From contig NZ_JAKWJO010000004.1 of assembly GCF_022760995.1 (NCBI RefSeq), forward strand, positions 186,001 to 250,000: a stretch of DNA of 64,000 nucleotides, in the 5' to 3' direction. The notes below the pieces were generated by a model. The model was not told the DNA's origin, did no database searches, and saw only the letters and a program-made list of their open reading frames with translations. The translations under genes and the position numbers were made by a program. Origin of the DNA: Dyella sedimenti (GTDB lineage: Bacteria > Pseudomonadota > Gammaproteobacteria > Xanthomonadales > Rhodanobacteraceae). Of this stretch, positions 1 to 8,348 are shown piece after piece (the first letter of the stretch is position 1; the number at the start of each line of letters is the position of its first letter).

Positions 1-23
1 TTCTCGAGAAGAATCAGTTCCAT
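1..23 (-). CDS. rplI: 50S ribosomal protein L9, N-terminal fragment (cut by window edge)
   Basis: Only the first seven codons are inside the window; read on the minus strand they give MELILLE, which matches the conserved L9 start (M-x-x-I-L-L-E/D-K-V). A ribosome-binding sequence (AAGGAACCACC) sits directly before the ATG. L9 is a 23S rRNA-binding protein of the large subunit. Its position after rpsF and rpsR is the usual gammaproteobacterial order. The rest of the gene lies outside the window. Confidence 0.85.
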
Positions 24-85
24 GGTGGTTCCTTTTCGTTAGCGCCGGTGTGGCCCGACGCAGCCGTGGACGGGTGTCCGAAGGA

Positions 86-183
86 GGGAATCGGGAATGG
101 AGAATAGGGAATCGGAAGAGCGAAAGCGTCGCGGACTTGCGGTGGACGGCTTTTTCTATTCCCTGTTCCCTACTCCCTGTTCC
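86..183. repeat. Inverted array of GGGAAT(C/A) heptads between rpsR and rplI
   Basis: The left arm (86-115) is built from GGGAAT/GAGAAT units seven bases apart; the right arm (156-183) holds the complementary ATTCCCT/GTTCCCT units. The two arms could pair over a loop of about 40 bases. Heptad GGGAAT arrays like this are, as I recall, common between genes in Xanthomonadales. Here the array lies inside a ribosomal protein operon, so it may affect the amount of L9 relative to S6 and S18 or protect the upstream message. Confidence 0.7.
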
Positions 184-193
184 TTCGACGTGC

Positions 194-424
194 TTAGACG
201 TCGTGGTTGTCGGTGTACGGCAGCAGGGCCAGGAAGCGGGCGCGCTTGATGGCGGTCGCCAGCTGGCGCTGGTAGCGGGCCTTGGTGCCGGTGATGCGGC
301 TCGGCACGATCTTGCCGTTCTCGGTGACGTACTGGCGCAGCGTGTTGAGATCCTTGTAATCGATCTCCTTCACGTTTTCGGCCGTGAAGCGGCAGAACTT
401 GCGGCGGCGGAAGAACTTGGACAT
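194..424 (-). CDS. rpsR: 30S ribosomal protein S18
   Basis: A 76-residue basic protein with the classical S18 signature: FRRRKFCRF near the N-terminus, the IDYKD motif and the central [14 protein letters not shown] segment that contacts 16S rRNA. Length equals the family norm (about 75 residues). It follows rpsF by 17 bases on the same strand and is surely cotranscribed with it. S18 binds the ribosome as a heterodimer with S6. A repeat-filled gap of 170 bases separates it from rplI. Confidence 0.97.
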   Translation of the reverse strand: MSKFFRRRKFCRFTAENVKEIDYKDLNTLRQYVTENGKIVPSRITGTKARYQRQLATAIKRARFLALLPYTDNHDV

Positions 425-441
425 GGCTTTAAGGCTCCTGA

Positions 442-867
442 TCAGTCGTCGCTGTCGCGATCGTCGTTGTCACGGCGGCTGCCGCGCTCTTCACCGTCGC
501 TGTCGTCATCGCGGCGGCGCGAGGACTTGGCGTCGTCCTTTTCCTTCGACTTCAGGATGAAGGACTGCTCGGTGTCGGCGCCATCGCGCTTGATGACCAG
601 GTGGCGCAGCACGGCATCGTTGAAGCGGAAGCCCGACTCCAGCTCGTTCAGCACGTTCTGGCTCACTTCGATGTTGAGCAGGACGTAGTGGGCCTTGGCC
701 AGGTTCACGATCGGGTAGGCCAGCTGGCGGCGGCCCCAGTCTTCCAGGCGGTGGATCTTGCCGCCATCGGTCTCGATCAGCGCCTTGTAGCGCTCGATCA
801 TCGCCGGGACCTGCTCGCTCTGGTCAGGGTGGACCAGGAACACGACTTCGTAATGTCGCAGGGACAT
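442..867 (-). CDS. rpsF: 30S ribosomal protein S6
   Basis: 141 residues. The first ~95 are the S6 ferredoxin-like fold ([19 protein letters not shown] at the start, GRRQLAYPI and KAHYVL in the middle). The tail from about residue 108 is a low-complexity acidic/arginine stretch ([13 protein letters not shown]...), longer than in short S6 homologues but typical of gammaproteobacterial S6, where the C-terminal Glu/Asp tail is the kind modified by RimK. AAGGAG lies ten bases before the ATG. First gene of rpsF-rpsR-rplI. Confidence 0.97.
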   Translation of the reverse strand: MSLRHYEVVFLVHPDQSEQVPAMIERYKALIETDGGKIHRLEDWGRRQLAYPIVNLAKAHYVLLNIEVSQNVLNELESGFRFNDAVLRHLVIKRDGADTEQSFILKSKEKDDAKSSRRRDDDSDGEERGSRRDNDDRDSDD

Positions 868-911
868 TGGTGGGTAACTCCTTGTGGATGCGGCCCTTTT
901 GGGGCCTGGCA

Positions 912-935
912 GCCTCCCGCCCTATGCGGTGAGGC
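912..935 (-). promoter_or_regulatory. Hairpin in the rpsF leader, candidate S6:S18 autoregulatory site
   Basis: On the minus strand the leader contains GCCTC-A-CCGC-ATAGG-GCGG-GAGGC, a nine-pair stem with one bulged A and a five-base loop, about 45 bases before the rpsF start. Many bacteria carry an mRNA hairpin with a CCG element here that binds the S6:S18 dimer to repress its own operon. I see the hairpin and CCG; that it is this motif is inference, since I cannot align it to the covariance model. Confidence 0.35.
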
Positions 936-976
936 AAGGTTCCATCCGGCCCCCTTGGGGTGCGGACAGAAGCGGA

Positions 977-1006
977 ATAATATGGCGGGACGTGGGGTTA
1001 GCGCAA
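977..1006 (-). promoter_or_regulatory. Candidate sigma-70 promoter of rpsF operon
   Basis: On the minus strand TTGCGC (1006-1001) and TATTAT (982-977) are separated by 18 bases. This would give a leader of roughly 100 bases in front of rpsF, long enough to hold the hairpin at 912-935. Confidence 0.4.
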
Positions 1007-1013
1007 GGAGTGA

Positions 1014-1118
1014 CCGGGGCCAGGGACCAGGGATGAGTAGCGAGGGCGCCAAAACCGGGCGCCTGGGCACAACGACCTGCTCAACCGTATGGGCTCACGC
1101 CCCTACTACTCGCCCCTG
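1014..1118. repeat. Family C palindrome (GTAGCGAGGGCGC type), copy 1
   Basis: The left arm (about 1014-1056) contains AGGGATGAGTAGCGAGGGCG and the right arm (about 1090-1118) the imperfect complement CGCCCCTACTACTCGCCCCT. A second copy with the same core lies at 5091-5200. The element fills the gap between rpsF and the Fe-S carrier gene. No coding potential is apparent. Confidence 0.6.
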
Positions 1119-1130
1119 CTTCACAACGGC

Positions 1131-1457
1131 TCACCCCACCGTAAAGCTCTCGCCGCAGCCGCACTCGCCGGTGGCGTTGGGGTTGTGGAAGACGAAGCTG
1201 GCGTTCAGGCCCTGGCGCTGGAAGTCGATCACGGTGCCGTCGACCAGCGGCAGGCTCTTGCCGTCCACGATCAGCGGCACGCCGTCGATGGTGACCATCT
1301 CGTCGCCTTCGTTCACCGCGTCGGCCAGGTCCACTACGTAGCCGAAGCCCGAGCAGCCCGTGCGCCTGACCCCGAAGCGCACGCCGGCGGCGCCGGGGGT
1401 ACCGGCAAGGAAGGTACGCATGCGTTCGCTGGCGGCTGGCGTGATGGTGATGGTCAT
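1131..1457 (-). CDS. iscA: IscA/HesB-family iron-sulfur cluster assembly protein
   Basis: 108 residues from the ATG chosen here (MTITITPAAS); an in-frame TTG three codons upstream is possible but less likely. The A-type carrier signature is complete: Cys35 in RRTGCSGF and Cys99/Cys101 in NATGECGCGESF, the three cysteines that hold a transferable [2Fe-2S] or [4Fe-4S] cluster. The sequence is closer to IscA (VDGKSL, FVFHNPN) than to ErpA, but it stands alone with no isc or suf genes nearby. It is transcribed divergently from asnS. The exact A-type subfamily is uncertain. Confidence 0.85.
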   Translation of the reverse strand: MTITITPAASERMRTFLAGTPGAAGVRFGVRRTGCSGFGYVVDLADAVNEGDEMVTIDGVPLIVDGKSLPLVDGTVIDFQRQGLNASFVFHNPNATGECGCGESFTVG

Positions 1458-1589
1458 GGCGTGCAACTGCGGGGCGTTTCGGTGGTCGGAAAGGGATCGC
1501 GAAAGGTCGCTACCTGAATGGGACGTACATTATCATGCCCCGTTCGACTTACGCGTCCGATATGCGGCGCCCAGCAGGAGTTTCAATCC

Positions 1590-2990
<1,401 letters not shown>

Positions 2991-3004
2991 TCCACGGTCC
3001 ATCC

Positions 3005-3880
3005 ATGCGTTATCGCCCGATCACCGCCATCGCCATTACCCTGCTCGCCCTCACGGTGGGCGGTTGCCACAGCATGAATACGCTGGTGCCGCCCAACCTG
3101 CGGCCGCCGGAGAACGTCAACGGCAGCCTCGACCAGGCCAAGAAGGCCTTGCAGCAAGCCACGCCCTGCTGCACCACCTTCGCCGACTTCTCCTACCAGA
3201 ACGTCCTGCCTTGGCGGCCGCAGAAGTTCGTACTGGGTCCCGGCAGCATGGTGGCCAGCCTCAATGGCGAACGCAGCTATTTCCTCAGCTTCAGCCTGCC
3301 GCGCGAGGCCAGGCTGCCCTACCGCATTGCTTTCAAGTCCGAGCTCAACGGGCGCTGGCTGCGCGCCAGCTACCTGTTCGCCCCGACCGTGGTGGTGCTG
3401 GACGAGGCGTTCCAGCCGATCAGCAGCAAGGATATCGGCCTGTGCGAGCACATGGGCTGGACCGACGAGACCACCGGCGCCTTCGGCAGCGCGGAAATCA
3501 ACGATCCCCGCGCCCGCTACCTGGTGCTGTACAGCTCGGCCAAGCAGCAGGCCGACAGCACCTACTGGGAGCAATCGCCCGCCGCTTTCTCCGCCGAGGC
3601 GCCGGTGAAGATGGCCGCGGCCGGCACCTTCAAGGTGCCGCACGGGCCGGATGGCACCGTCTGGCTGGGGCTGATGGACAAGACCTACCAGAGCGCCATC
3701 GACAGCGCCATCTGCGCCAAGCCGGCGGAAGGCAACGGCGTGCTCAGCACATTGCGCGAGGCCCTTCCCCTGCCCGGGCTGGGCGGTGGCAATGACGGCA
3801 AGACCGATGCCGCCAAGGCCACGGGGACGCAGAATGGCGCGGCCTCGACCGCGCCGGCCAGCAACGCATCGAACGGCTGA
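3005..3880 (+). CDS. MalM-family lipoprotein
   Basis: 291 residues. The N-terminus is a lipoprotein signal peptide (MRYRPITAIAITLLALTVGGC, Cys at 21). The body matches the maltose operon periplasmic protein family: a CCTTFADFSYQ segment near residue 55, then a beta-rich domain with SYLFAPTVVVLDEAFQPI. The C-terminal 40 residues are Ala/Ser/Thr-rich and probably disordered. E. coli MalM sits in the maltose regulon and its role is unclear. Here no maltose or glucan gene is nearby; the gene starts 14 bases after asnS and may be read from the asnS transcript. Family call is good; function unknown. Confidence 0.7.
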   Translation: MRYRPITAIAITLLALTVGGCHSMNTLVPPNLRPPENVNGSLDQAKKALQQATPCCTTFADFSYQNVLPWRPQKFVLGPGSMVASLNGERSYFLSFSLPREARLPYRIAFKSELNGRWLRASYLFAPTVVVLDEAFQPISSKDIGLCEHMGWTDETTGAFGSAEINDPRARYLVLYSSAKQQADSTYWEQSPAAFSAEAPVKMAAAGTFKVPHGPDGTVWLGLMDKTYQSAIDSAICAKPAEGNGVLSTLREALPLPGLGGGNDGKTDAAKATGTQNGAASTAPASNASNG

Positions 3881-3915
3881 CCGCGTCGCGGACAAACCCT
3901 GATGACAGGCACGGC

Positions 3916-4230
3916 ATGATCGAGCTCTATCTCACCCTGTTGCTTGCCGGCGTGGCCTGCTTCCTGCTGCACTTCGCCTCGCAGTACCGTGTGGCCGCGT
4001 TGCTGCGCCGTCGCCATCCGCACGAGTGGCAGATCATCGCCGAGAGCGACGGCAGGCCGACCAACCTGCTGCGCACCTGGATGCGCCTGCAGTTGGCGCT
4101 GCGCTCGCCGGTACTGCCCGCCCTGGAGGACGGCGCCATCACGCGCTGGCGGCAGGCCTGGCGCTACAGTCTGTGGACCGCATGGCTGTGCTGGTTCGCC
4201 GCCCTGGGGCTCCAGTTCAACGCGCGCTAA
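3916..4230 (+). CDS. Small protein with two predicted membrane segments
   Basis: 104 residues: a hydrophobic helix at about 3-24 (ELYLTLLLAGVACFLLHFAS), a charged middle with many Arg (YRVAALLRRRHPHEW...), and a second hydrophobic helix at about 82-99. The helix-charged-helix plan and length recall UspB, but I cannot demonstrate a sequence match and do not assign it. It lies between the MalM-like gene and an SDR gene, with 35 and 30 bases between them, so it may be part of one transcription unit. Function unknown. Confidence 0.6.
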   Translation: MIELYLTLLLAGVACFLLHFASQYRVAALLRRRHPHEWQIIAESDGRPTNLLRTWMRLQLALRSPVLPALEDGAITRWRQAWRYSLWTAWLCWFAALGLQFNAR

Positions 4231-4260
4231 CCCGTTTCCCCGCCAACAAGGAGTCCCGCC

Positions 4261-5049
4261 ATGCTGCTGGATCTGAGCGGTCGCCATGCCCTGGTATGCG
4301 GCGCCTCGCGAGGCATCGGCCGCGCCAGCGCCACCGAGCTGGCCGGGCTGGGCGCCAGCGTCACCCTGCTCGCGCGCTCGGCCGATGCGCTGAAGACGAC
4401 CGTCGAGGTCCTGCCACGCCGCGACGGCCAGCACCATCGCTGGTTCGCGGTGGACATGCTGCACACCGACCAGTTGCGCGACGCACTGGCCGACATCGTG
4501 GCCGACCATCCGCTGGAAATCCTCGTCAACAATACCGGCGGCCCGCCGGGCGGGCCTATCCACGCCGCCGAGGCGGCCGATTTCGAAAGTGCCTTCCGCC
4601 AGCACCTGCTGGCCGGCCAGACGCTGGTGCAGGCGCTGCTGCCGGGCATGCGGGCCAGCGGCTACGGGCGCATCGTCAACGTAATCTCCACCTCGGTGAA
4701 GGAGCCGATCGCGGGCCTGGGCGTCTCCAACACCGTGCGCGCCGCCGTGGCCGCCTGGGCCAAGACCCTGTCGGGCGAGGTGGCGGCCGACGGCATCACG
4801 GTCAACAACGTGCTGCCCGGCTACACCCGCACGGCGCGGCTGGACGGGCTGCTGGCGGCGCAGGCACGAAGCAGCGGCCGCAGCGAGGAAGAAGTGGCGC
4901 AAGGCATGCTGGCCAGCGTGCCGGCCCGGCGCTTCGGCGAGGCCGCTGAGGTGGCCGCCGTGGTCGCCTTCCTGTGCACGCCGGCCGCGGCCTACGTCAA
5001 CGGCATCAGCATCGCGGTGGATGGCGGGCGGACACGGGCGCTGGCCTGA
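4261..5049 (+). CDS. SDR-family protein with altered catalytic residues
   Basis: 262 residues with a clear short-chain dehydrogenase fold: nucleotide loop GASRGIG at 15-21, NNTGG in place of NNAG at 90-94, and a C-terminal VNGISIAVDGG strand. AAGGAG precedes the ATG. The catalytic Y-x-x-x-K is replaced: the aligned segment reads S156-N-T-V-R160, while the preceding serines (S143, S145) are kept. A subset of bacterial SDRs annotated as 3-oxoacyl-ACP reductases shows this change, but their substrates are unknown to me. It could bind NAD(P) without classical reductase chemistry. Followed by a repeat cluster. Confidence 0.8.
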   Translation: MLLDLSGRHALVCGASRGIGRASATELAGLGASVTLLARSADALKTTVEVLPRRDGQHHRWFAVDMLHTDQLRDALADIVADHPLEILVNNTGGPPGGPIHAAEAADFESAFRQHLLAGQTLVQALLPGMRASGYGRIVNVISTSVKEPIAGLGVSNTVRAAVAAWAKTLSGEVAADGITVNNVLPGYTRTARLDGLLAAQARSSGRSEEEVAQGMLASVPARRFGEAAEVAAVVAFLCTPAAAYVNGISIAVDGGRTRALA

Positions 5050-5057
5050 TTCCACCT

Positions 5058-5227
5058 GCGGGACGCACCCAGTGCGCGGCCGGTGAAGCGGGGGGACGAG
5101 GGGCGGGTAGCGGGGGCGCAAAGTCCAGGTACCTGAGGCCAGCCTGTATAGGGCGATAGACTTTCGGGTTTGCGCCCTCGCTACTCGTCCCTCGTCCCTG
5201 CGGTCGCGCACTGAGTGCGCTCCTACA
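5058..5227. repeat. Nested repeat: family A arms around a family C palindrome
   Basis: Outer arms resemble family A (GGGACGCACCCAGTGCGCGG at 5060-5079; GTCGCGCACTGAGTGCGCTC at about 5203-5222). Inside is a family C palindrome, left arm 5091-5124 with GGGTAGCGGGGGCGCAAAG, right arm 5159-5200 with TTTGCGCCCTCGCTACTCGT. The element occupies most of the 247-base gap before the aldehyde dehydrogenase gene and could act as a terminator for the SDR gene. Confidence 0.65.
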
Positions 5228-5296
5228 GAAAGCAATATCGCGCCGCATACGGCGGCGTCCGGTGCATTCGGCGGGCGCAGGCCTTAAGCTTCGCCG

Positions 5297-6748
5297 ATGC
5301 CTATTCCGCGCCTCGCCAACCTGATCGATGGCCGCCTGCAGGCGCCGCGCGACGATCGCTGGCTGGACGTGTTCGAGCCGGCCACCGGCCAGGTGTTCGC
5401 GCACTGTCCCGATGCCTCCGCCGAGGATGTCGCCGATGCCGTGGCGGCGGCACAGCGCGCCGCGCCGGGCTGGGCCACGACGCCCGCCGAGCGGCGCGCC
5501 GGCCTGTTGCACAAGCTGGCCACTCTCGTCCAGGAGCGGTTCGAGGACTTCGTCGCGCTGGAGTCGCGCGACAGCGGCAAGCCGCTGGCCCAGGCGCGCA
5601 GCCTGGACATTCCGCGCGCCATCGCCAACCTGCGTTACTTCGCGGCCCAGGTGGTGGCGTGGAGCAGCGAATCGCACGCGATGGAAACCGGCGCGATCAA
5701 CTACACGCTGCGCCAGCCGCTCGGCGTGGCGGGCTGCATCAGCCCGTGGAACCTGCCGCTGTACCTGTTCACCTGGAAGATCGCTCCCGCGCTGGCCGCG
5801 GGCAACGCGGTGGTCGCCAAGCCCTCGGAGACCACGCCCTGCACCGCCGCCCTGCTGGGCGAGCTGAGCATCGAGGCGGGTTTCCCGCCCGGCGTGCTCA
5901 ACATCGTGCAGGGCCGCGGCCCCAGCGTGGGACAGGCCATCGTGGAACATCCCGCGGTCAAGGCGGTGTCGTTCACCGGCAGCACGCGCACCGGCGCGCA
6001 GATCGCCGCCGCGGCGGCGCCGCACTTCAAGAAGGTCTCGCTGGAGCTGGGCGGCAAGAATCCCGCCGTGGTGTTCGAGGATGCCGATCTCAGCGACGCG
6101 AACCTGGACACCATCGTGCGCTCCGGTTTCGCCAACCAGGGCGAGATCTGCCTGTGTGGCTCGCGCCTGTTGGTGCAGCGCTCGATCTACGGTGCGTTCC
6201 GCGAACGCTACCTGGCGCGTGTGAAGGCGCTGCGCGTGGGCGATCCGCACGAGCCGGGCAGCGACCTGGGGGCGCTGGTCTCGCGGGAGCACTTTGACAA
6301 GGTGATGGACTGCATCGCCACCGCGCGCGGGGAAGGCGGCGCCGTGCTCTGCGGCGGCGAGGCCGTCCACGTGCCGGGCCGCTGCGCGGAAGGCTGGTTC
6401 GTGGCCCCCACGGTCATCGAGGGCCTGGGCCCCGACGCCCTCACCAACCAGCACGAGATCTTCGGGCCGGTGGTGAGCCTGATCCCGTTCGAGGACGAGG
6501 ACGAGGCGCTGGCCATCGCCAACGGCACCGGCTACGGCCTGGCCGCGTCGGTGTGGACGCGCGACCTTTCCCGCGCGCACCGCATCGGCGAACGGCTGGA
6601 CTTCGGCATCGTCTGGATCAACTGCTGGCTGCTGCGCGACCTGCGTACGCCGTTCGGCGGCGCCAAGCAATCCGGCCTGGGACGCGAGGGCGGCGTGGAA
6701 GCGCTGCGCTTCTTCACCGAGCCGAAAAACATCTGCATACGCTATTGA
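5297..6748 (+). CDS. Aldehyde dehydrogenase, 2-aminomuconic/2-hydroxymuconic semialdehyde type
   Basis: 483 residues, full length for the NAD(P)-dependent ALDH superfamily. Catalytic Glu250 (SLELGGKNP) and Cys285 (NQGEICLCGS) are present, and the structural motif SPWNLPLYLFTWKIAPAL is intact. The C-terminus NCWLLRDLRTPFGGAKQSGL and RFFTEPKNICI is typical of the ALDH8 group, which includes 2-aminomuconic and 2-hydroxymuconic semialdehyde dehydrogenases. It is followed after 10 bases by a carbonic anhydrase and then a RidA-family gene like 2-aminomuconate deaminase, which supports a role in the meta-cleavage branch of tryptophan/kynurenine or aminophenol breakdown. Substrate is inferred. Confidence 0.85.
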   Translation: MPIPRLANLIDGRLQAPRDDRWLDVFEPATGQVFAHCPDASAEDVADAVAAAQRAAPGWATTPAERRAGLLHKLATLVQERFEDFVALESRDSGKPLAQARSLDIPRAIANLRYFAAQVVAWSSESHAMETGAINYTLRQPLGVAGCISPWNLPLYLFTWKIAPALAAGNAVVAKPSETTPCTAALLGELSIEAGFPPGVLNIVQGRGPSVGQAIVEHPAVKAVSFTGSTRTGAQIAAAAAPHFKKVSLELGGKNPAVVFEDADLSDANLDTIVRSGFANQGEICLCGSRLLVQRSIYGAFRERYLARVKALRVGDPHEPGSDLGALVSREHFDKVMDCIATARGEGGAVLCGGEAVHVPGRCAEGWFVAPTVIEGLGPDALTNQHEIFGPVVSLIPFEDEDEALAIANGTGYGLAASVWTRDLSRAHRIGERLDFGIVWINCWLLRDLRTPFGGAKQSGLGREGGVEALRFFTEPKNICIRY

Positions 6749-6758
6749 GAACCTCTCT

Positions 6759-7427
6759 GTGAAAAGCCCCCTGCAAAACCTGCTCGACAGCAATCGCGTG
6801 TGGTCGGCCGCGGTACGCGCTCAGGACCCGCGCTTCTTCGAACGCCTCGCCCAGCAGCAGGCGCCCAAATACCTGTGGATCGGCTGCTCCGACTCGCGCG
6901 TACCGGCCACGCAGATCGTGGACCTGCCGCCCGGCGACATCTTCGTGCAGCGCAACGTCGCCAACGTGGTCTCGCATACCGACCTCAACTGCCTGAGCAC
7001 CATCCAGTTCGCCGTGGACGTGCTCAAGGTCGAGCACATCCTGGTGGTTGGCCACTACGGCTGCGGCGGCGTGCAGGCAGTGCTGGACGACCGCCGCCTC
7101 GGGCTGGTCGACAACTGGCTGCGCCACGTGGGCGACGTGGCGCAGAAGCATGCCGGCCTGCTTTCCTCCATCGACCTGATGAACCTGCGCAACGCTCGCC
7201 TGTGCGAGCTCAACGCCATGGAGCAGGTGGTCAACGTGTGCCACACCACCATGGTGAGGGATGCGTGGGAGCGTGGGCAGAAGCTGTCAGTGCACGCGTG
7301 GTGCTACAGCCTGTTCGATGGCCATGTGAACGATCTGGGCATGCACGTCAGCGCCTACCCGGAACTCCGGCCCGCCTACGAGCACGCCCTGCAGCGCCTG
7401 GGCACCCTGCCGGAATTCAACCGGTGA
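6759..7427 (+). CDS. can: Beta-class carbonic anhydrase
   Basis: 222 residues from a GTG start. Zinc ligands are visible: Cys43 and Asp45 with Arg47 (CSDSR), His99 and Cys102 (HYGCGG). It interconverts CO2 and bicarbonate in the cytoplasm. It lies between the aldehyde dehydrogenase (10-base gap) and the RidA gene, whose GTG start overlaps its stop codon in GTGA, so the three form one operon. It resembles E. coli Can in length and motifs. No strong Shine-Dalgarno precedes the GTG, which suggests coupling to the upstream gene. Confidence 0.92.
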   Translation: MKSPLQNLLDSNRVWSAAVRAQDPRFFERLAQQQAPKYLWIGCSDSRVPATQIVDLPPGDIFVQRNVANVVSHTDLNCLSTIQFAVDVLKVEHILVVGHYGCGGVQAVLDDRRLGLVDNWLRHVGDVAQKHAGLLSSIDLMNLRNARLCELNAMEQVVNVCHTTMVRDAWERGQKLSVHAWCYSLFDGHVNDLGMHVSAYPELRPAYEHALQRLGTLPEFNR

Positions 7428-7846
7428 GCGACACCGTCCGCACCGACCAGGCGCCCGCCCCGGTCGGGGCTTATCCGCACGCGCGGCGGGTGGGCAACCT
7501 GCTGTTCCTCTCCGGCGTCGGCCCCCGCCGGCCCGGCGACAACGTCATTCCCGGCAATGTCTACGACGCGCAGGGCCGGTTGGTCGGCTACGACATCGAG
7601 GCGCAGTGCCACCAGGTATTCGCCAACGTGCGTGCGATCCTGGAGGCCAGCGGCGCGCGCTGGGATGCGTTGGTCGACGTGACCGTGTTCCTCACCGACA
7701 TGGCGCGCGATTTCGCCGCCTACAACCGGCTCTATGCTGAGTATTTCGCCGGCGTGGACGCCTGCCGCACCACGCTAGGCATCACCGCGTTGCCGACGCC
7801 GATCGCGATCGAGCTCAAGTGCGTGGCGGCTCTGAAAGGCGAATAA
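7424..7846 (+). CDS. RidA/YjgF-family protein, 2-aminomuconate deaminase-like
   Basis: 140 residues. The start is a GTG that overlaps the carbonic anhydrase stop (GTGA). The fold is YjgF/RidA: GNLLFLSGVGPRRPGDN early, EAQCHQVFANVRAILEASG in the middle, RTTLGITALP near the C-terminus. Canonical RidA deaminates reactive imine/enamine intermediates; a longer branch of the family (AmnD/NbaF) deaminates 2-aminomuconate. The length, the PHARRVG start and the ALDH8-type gene two positions upstream fit this branch. I infer a pathway role rather than general RidA housekeeping. Confidence 0.75.
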   Translation: MSDTVRTDQAPAPVGAYPHARRVGNLLFLSGVGPRRPGDNVIPGNVYDAQGRLVGYDIEAQCHQVFANVRAILEASGARWDALVDVTVFLTDMARDFAAYNRLYAEYFAGVDACRTTLGITALPTPIAIELKCVAALKGE

Positions 7847-7880
7847 GGGAAAGCGGGCGTGCCACGCCCATCACCTTTCC

Positions 7881-7913
7881 AAACGAAAGCCCCGACACTC
7901 ACGCGCAGGGCTT
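7881..7913 (-). terminator. Possible terminator after the small secreted protein gene
   Basis: On the minus strand AAGCCC (7913-7908) and GGGCTT (7892-7887) can pair around a 15-base loop and are followed by TTCGTTT. The stem is short, so the call is weak. Confidence 0.3.
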
Positions 7914-7927
7914 CGCATCGTTGGCGC

Positions 7928-8155
7928 TCAGTGACTGGCCGTGGTCTGCGGCAGCGTCGACTTGGCCGTGCGCTTGACCGAGTGGCCGCCCTTCTGCTTC
8001 GGCTGGCTGTTGGCCGACTTGTCCTTCTTGTGATGGTGCGAAGAGGAACTGGCCGACTTCGCGGGCGCCGCCGGGGGAGCAGCGTCCTGGGCCAGCACCG
8101 CGCCGGAAAGGGCAACACCCGCCACAAGCAGGGAAGCGATCGCGAACTTACGCAT
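7928..8155 (-). CDS. Small secreted Lys/His/Ser-rich protein
   Basis: 75 residues. Residues 1-22 form a typical signal peptide ending in VLA (MRKFAIASLLVAGVALSGAV). The mature part has no cysteine and no methionine and is rich in Ala, Lys, Ser and His, with an SSSSHHHKKDK segment. It looks like a disordered periplasmic peptide. In general design (about 75-93 residues, signal peptide plus low-complexity Lys-rich tail) it resembles the two MXKDX proteins at 34.3 and 34.9 kb but lacks their repeat. Function unknown; the longer upstream reading frame is not supported because the signal peptide starts here. Confidence 0.65.
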   Translation of the reverse strand: MRKFAIASLLVAGVALSGAVLAQDAAPPAAPAKSASSSSHHHKKDKSANSQPKQKGGHSVKRTAKSTLPQTTASH

Positions 8156-8348
8156 GTTGATGAGCCTCGAACATTGGAAACCTGCATCGCGGACCCGGCC
8201 GGAACCCGGCGACACGGGCGGCGCGACGGCCAAACCATGGCACGTTTCGGCGCGTGCCGGAACCGCCCGGCGCAAGCGGGCGCGTGAGATTTCCGCCGCG
8301 AGCGTCTTGACTTTGCAAGTCCCTAACGGGAGCCGAAGCTTCTTGCGC

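Noticed and set aside
3916..4230. Assignment of the two-helix protein as UspB
   Set aside because: Only length and topology agree. I see no residue pattern that supports the name.
3685..5235. A 516-codon minus-strand frame opposite the MalM-like and SDR genes
   Set aside because: It is the shadow of two plus-strand genes with recognised families, and its residues are typical antisense composition.
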